This document shows, piece by piece, positions 13,520-13,891 of a stretch of DNA of 13,891 nt (position 1 is its first letter; each line of letters opens with the position of its first letter). The stretch covers positions 1 to 13,891 of the forward strand of contig SBAT01000435.1 of assembly GCA_005240105.1 (NCBI GenBank), read 5' to 3'. The translations under genes and the position numbers were made by a program. This DNA comes from Chloroflexota bacterium. GTDB taxonomy: Bacteria; Cyanobacteriota; Vampirovibrionia; Obscuribacterales; Obscuribacteraceae. The notes below the pieces were generated by a model. The model was given only the letters and a program-made list of their open reading frames with translations, was not told where the DNA came from and did not search any database.

Positions 13520-13891
13520 ATGCCGCAACTCGTTCTCGCCTCTGCTTCTCCCAGACGCTTAGACCTCCTGCGCGGACTGAAGCTGGACTTCCAGGTAATA
13601 GCCAGCAATGTCGATGAAAGCATCCACGATGGCGCTCATCCACGTGAAACAGTTTTAGAGCTGGCAGAACGAAAGGCGCGTTTTGTTGCTGAGAATCTAG
13701 CAAACGTGACCAAAGACGATTCATACGTAGTACTTGGCGCCGATACCATTGTCGTCATCGACGAGGAAATTCTGGGCAAGCCGGACAATGAAGCACATGC
13801 CCGGCAAATGCTCTCCAAACTTTCGGGCAGAGAACATGTTGTCTACACAGGAGTTGCGCTTGTTTGCTTGCCGTCAAATAAAGTAGTAAGC
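13520..13891 (+). CDS. maf: Maf/YhdE-type nucleoside triphosphate pyrophosphatase, 3' end missing
   Basis: House-cleaning enzyme that hydrolyses non-canonical or modified nucleoside triphosphates to monophosphate and pyrophosphate; it was first tied to septum formation. The frame is open from the ATG at 13520 to the window edge: 124 residues of an expected 190-200. Seen: LASASPRRLDLLRGL (6-20), NVDES (30-34), LGADTIVVID with Asp75, LGKP (85-88) and SGREHVVYTGV (102-112). AAAGGG (13506-13511) lies 8 bases before the ATG. It starts 12 bases after the kinase stop, so it is probably in the same transcript. Confidence 0.93.
   Translation, partial: MPQLVLASASPRRLDLLRGLKLDFQVIASNVDESIHDGAHPRETVLELAERKARFVAENLANVTKDDSYVVLGADTIVVIDEEILGKPDNEAHARQMLSKLSGREHVVYTGVALVCLPSNKVVS

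Noticed and set aside
13446..13724. Minus-strand open frame of 92 codons across the kinase end and maf start
   Set aside because: It is antisense to two strongly supported genes and has no recognisable family features.

Overview
The window is a stretch of bacterial chromosome of moderate GC, densely packed with mostly housekeeping genes and ending in a signalling cassette. I see no tRNA, rRNA, CRISPR array, transposase gene or prophage. The gene mix (canonical LexA, RqcH-type NFACT protein, gmk-rpoZ pair, UbiB/AarF-family kinase, Hanks-type kinase joined to an NHL propeller) would fit the non-photosynthetic cyanobacterial lineage (Vampirovibrionia/Melainabacteria, for example Obscuribacterales). 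That placement is inference from general familiarity, with low to moderate confidence, and no gene here is diagnostic by itself.

Layout. 1-2296: 3' part of clpB (+), running in from the left edge. 2350-3468: dusB (+). 3493-3705: a 70-residue two-helix membrane protein (-). 3706-3936: a gap with a long palindrome and repeat-like sequence. 3937-4155 and 4158-4751: rpoZ and gmk, a minus-strand pair with gmk first. 4817-6565: rqcH (+), divergent from gmk. 6576-7244: lexA (-), convergent with rqcH, with a readable promoter and operator-like palindromes upstream. 7358-7497: a MITE-like imperfect inverted repeat. 7509-8468: arginase (-). 8670-9047 and 9013-10437: a coiled-coil protein overlapping an ABC1/UbiB kinase-like gene (+). 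10605-13507: PP2C phosphatase, FHA-domain protein and Ser/Thr kinase-NHL fusion (+). 13520-13891: start of a Maf-type nucleotide pyrophosphatase, cut by the right edge.

How the genes work together. ClpB (disaggregation) and RqcH (tagging of stalled nascent chains) are both proteostasis factors, DusB modifies tRNA, Gmk and omega link GTP supply to RNA polymerase, and LexA controls the SOS response. The PP2C, FHA and kinase genes form a tight set (25-nt gap, then an 8-nt overlap) that supplies an eraser, a reader and a writer of phospho-Ser/Thr. The kinase carries a C-terminal six-bladed NHL propeller but shows no membrane segment between the two, so it looks cytosolic.

The most unusual observation is at 3336-3627. 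Two consecutive segments match at a constant 153-base offset, with about 69% identity over 104 ungapped bases. The right copy is the C-terminal two thirds of the small membrane-protein gene. The left copy lies antisense under the last 43 codons of dusB and still encodes, in the same antisense frame and with the same stop codon, a recognisable relative of the small protein. The dusB C-terminal tail therefore appears to be read from the opposite strand of a decayed paralogue.
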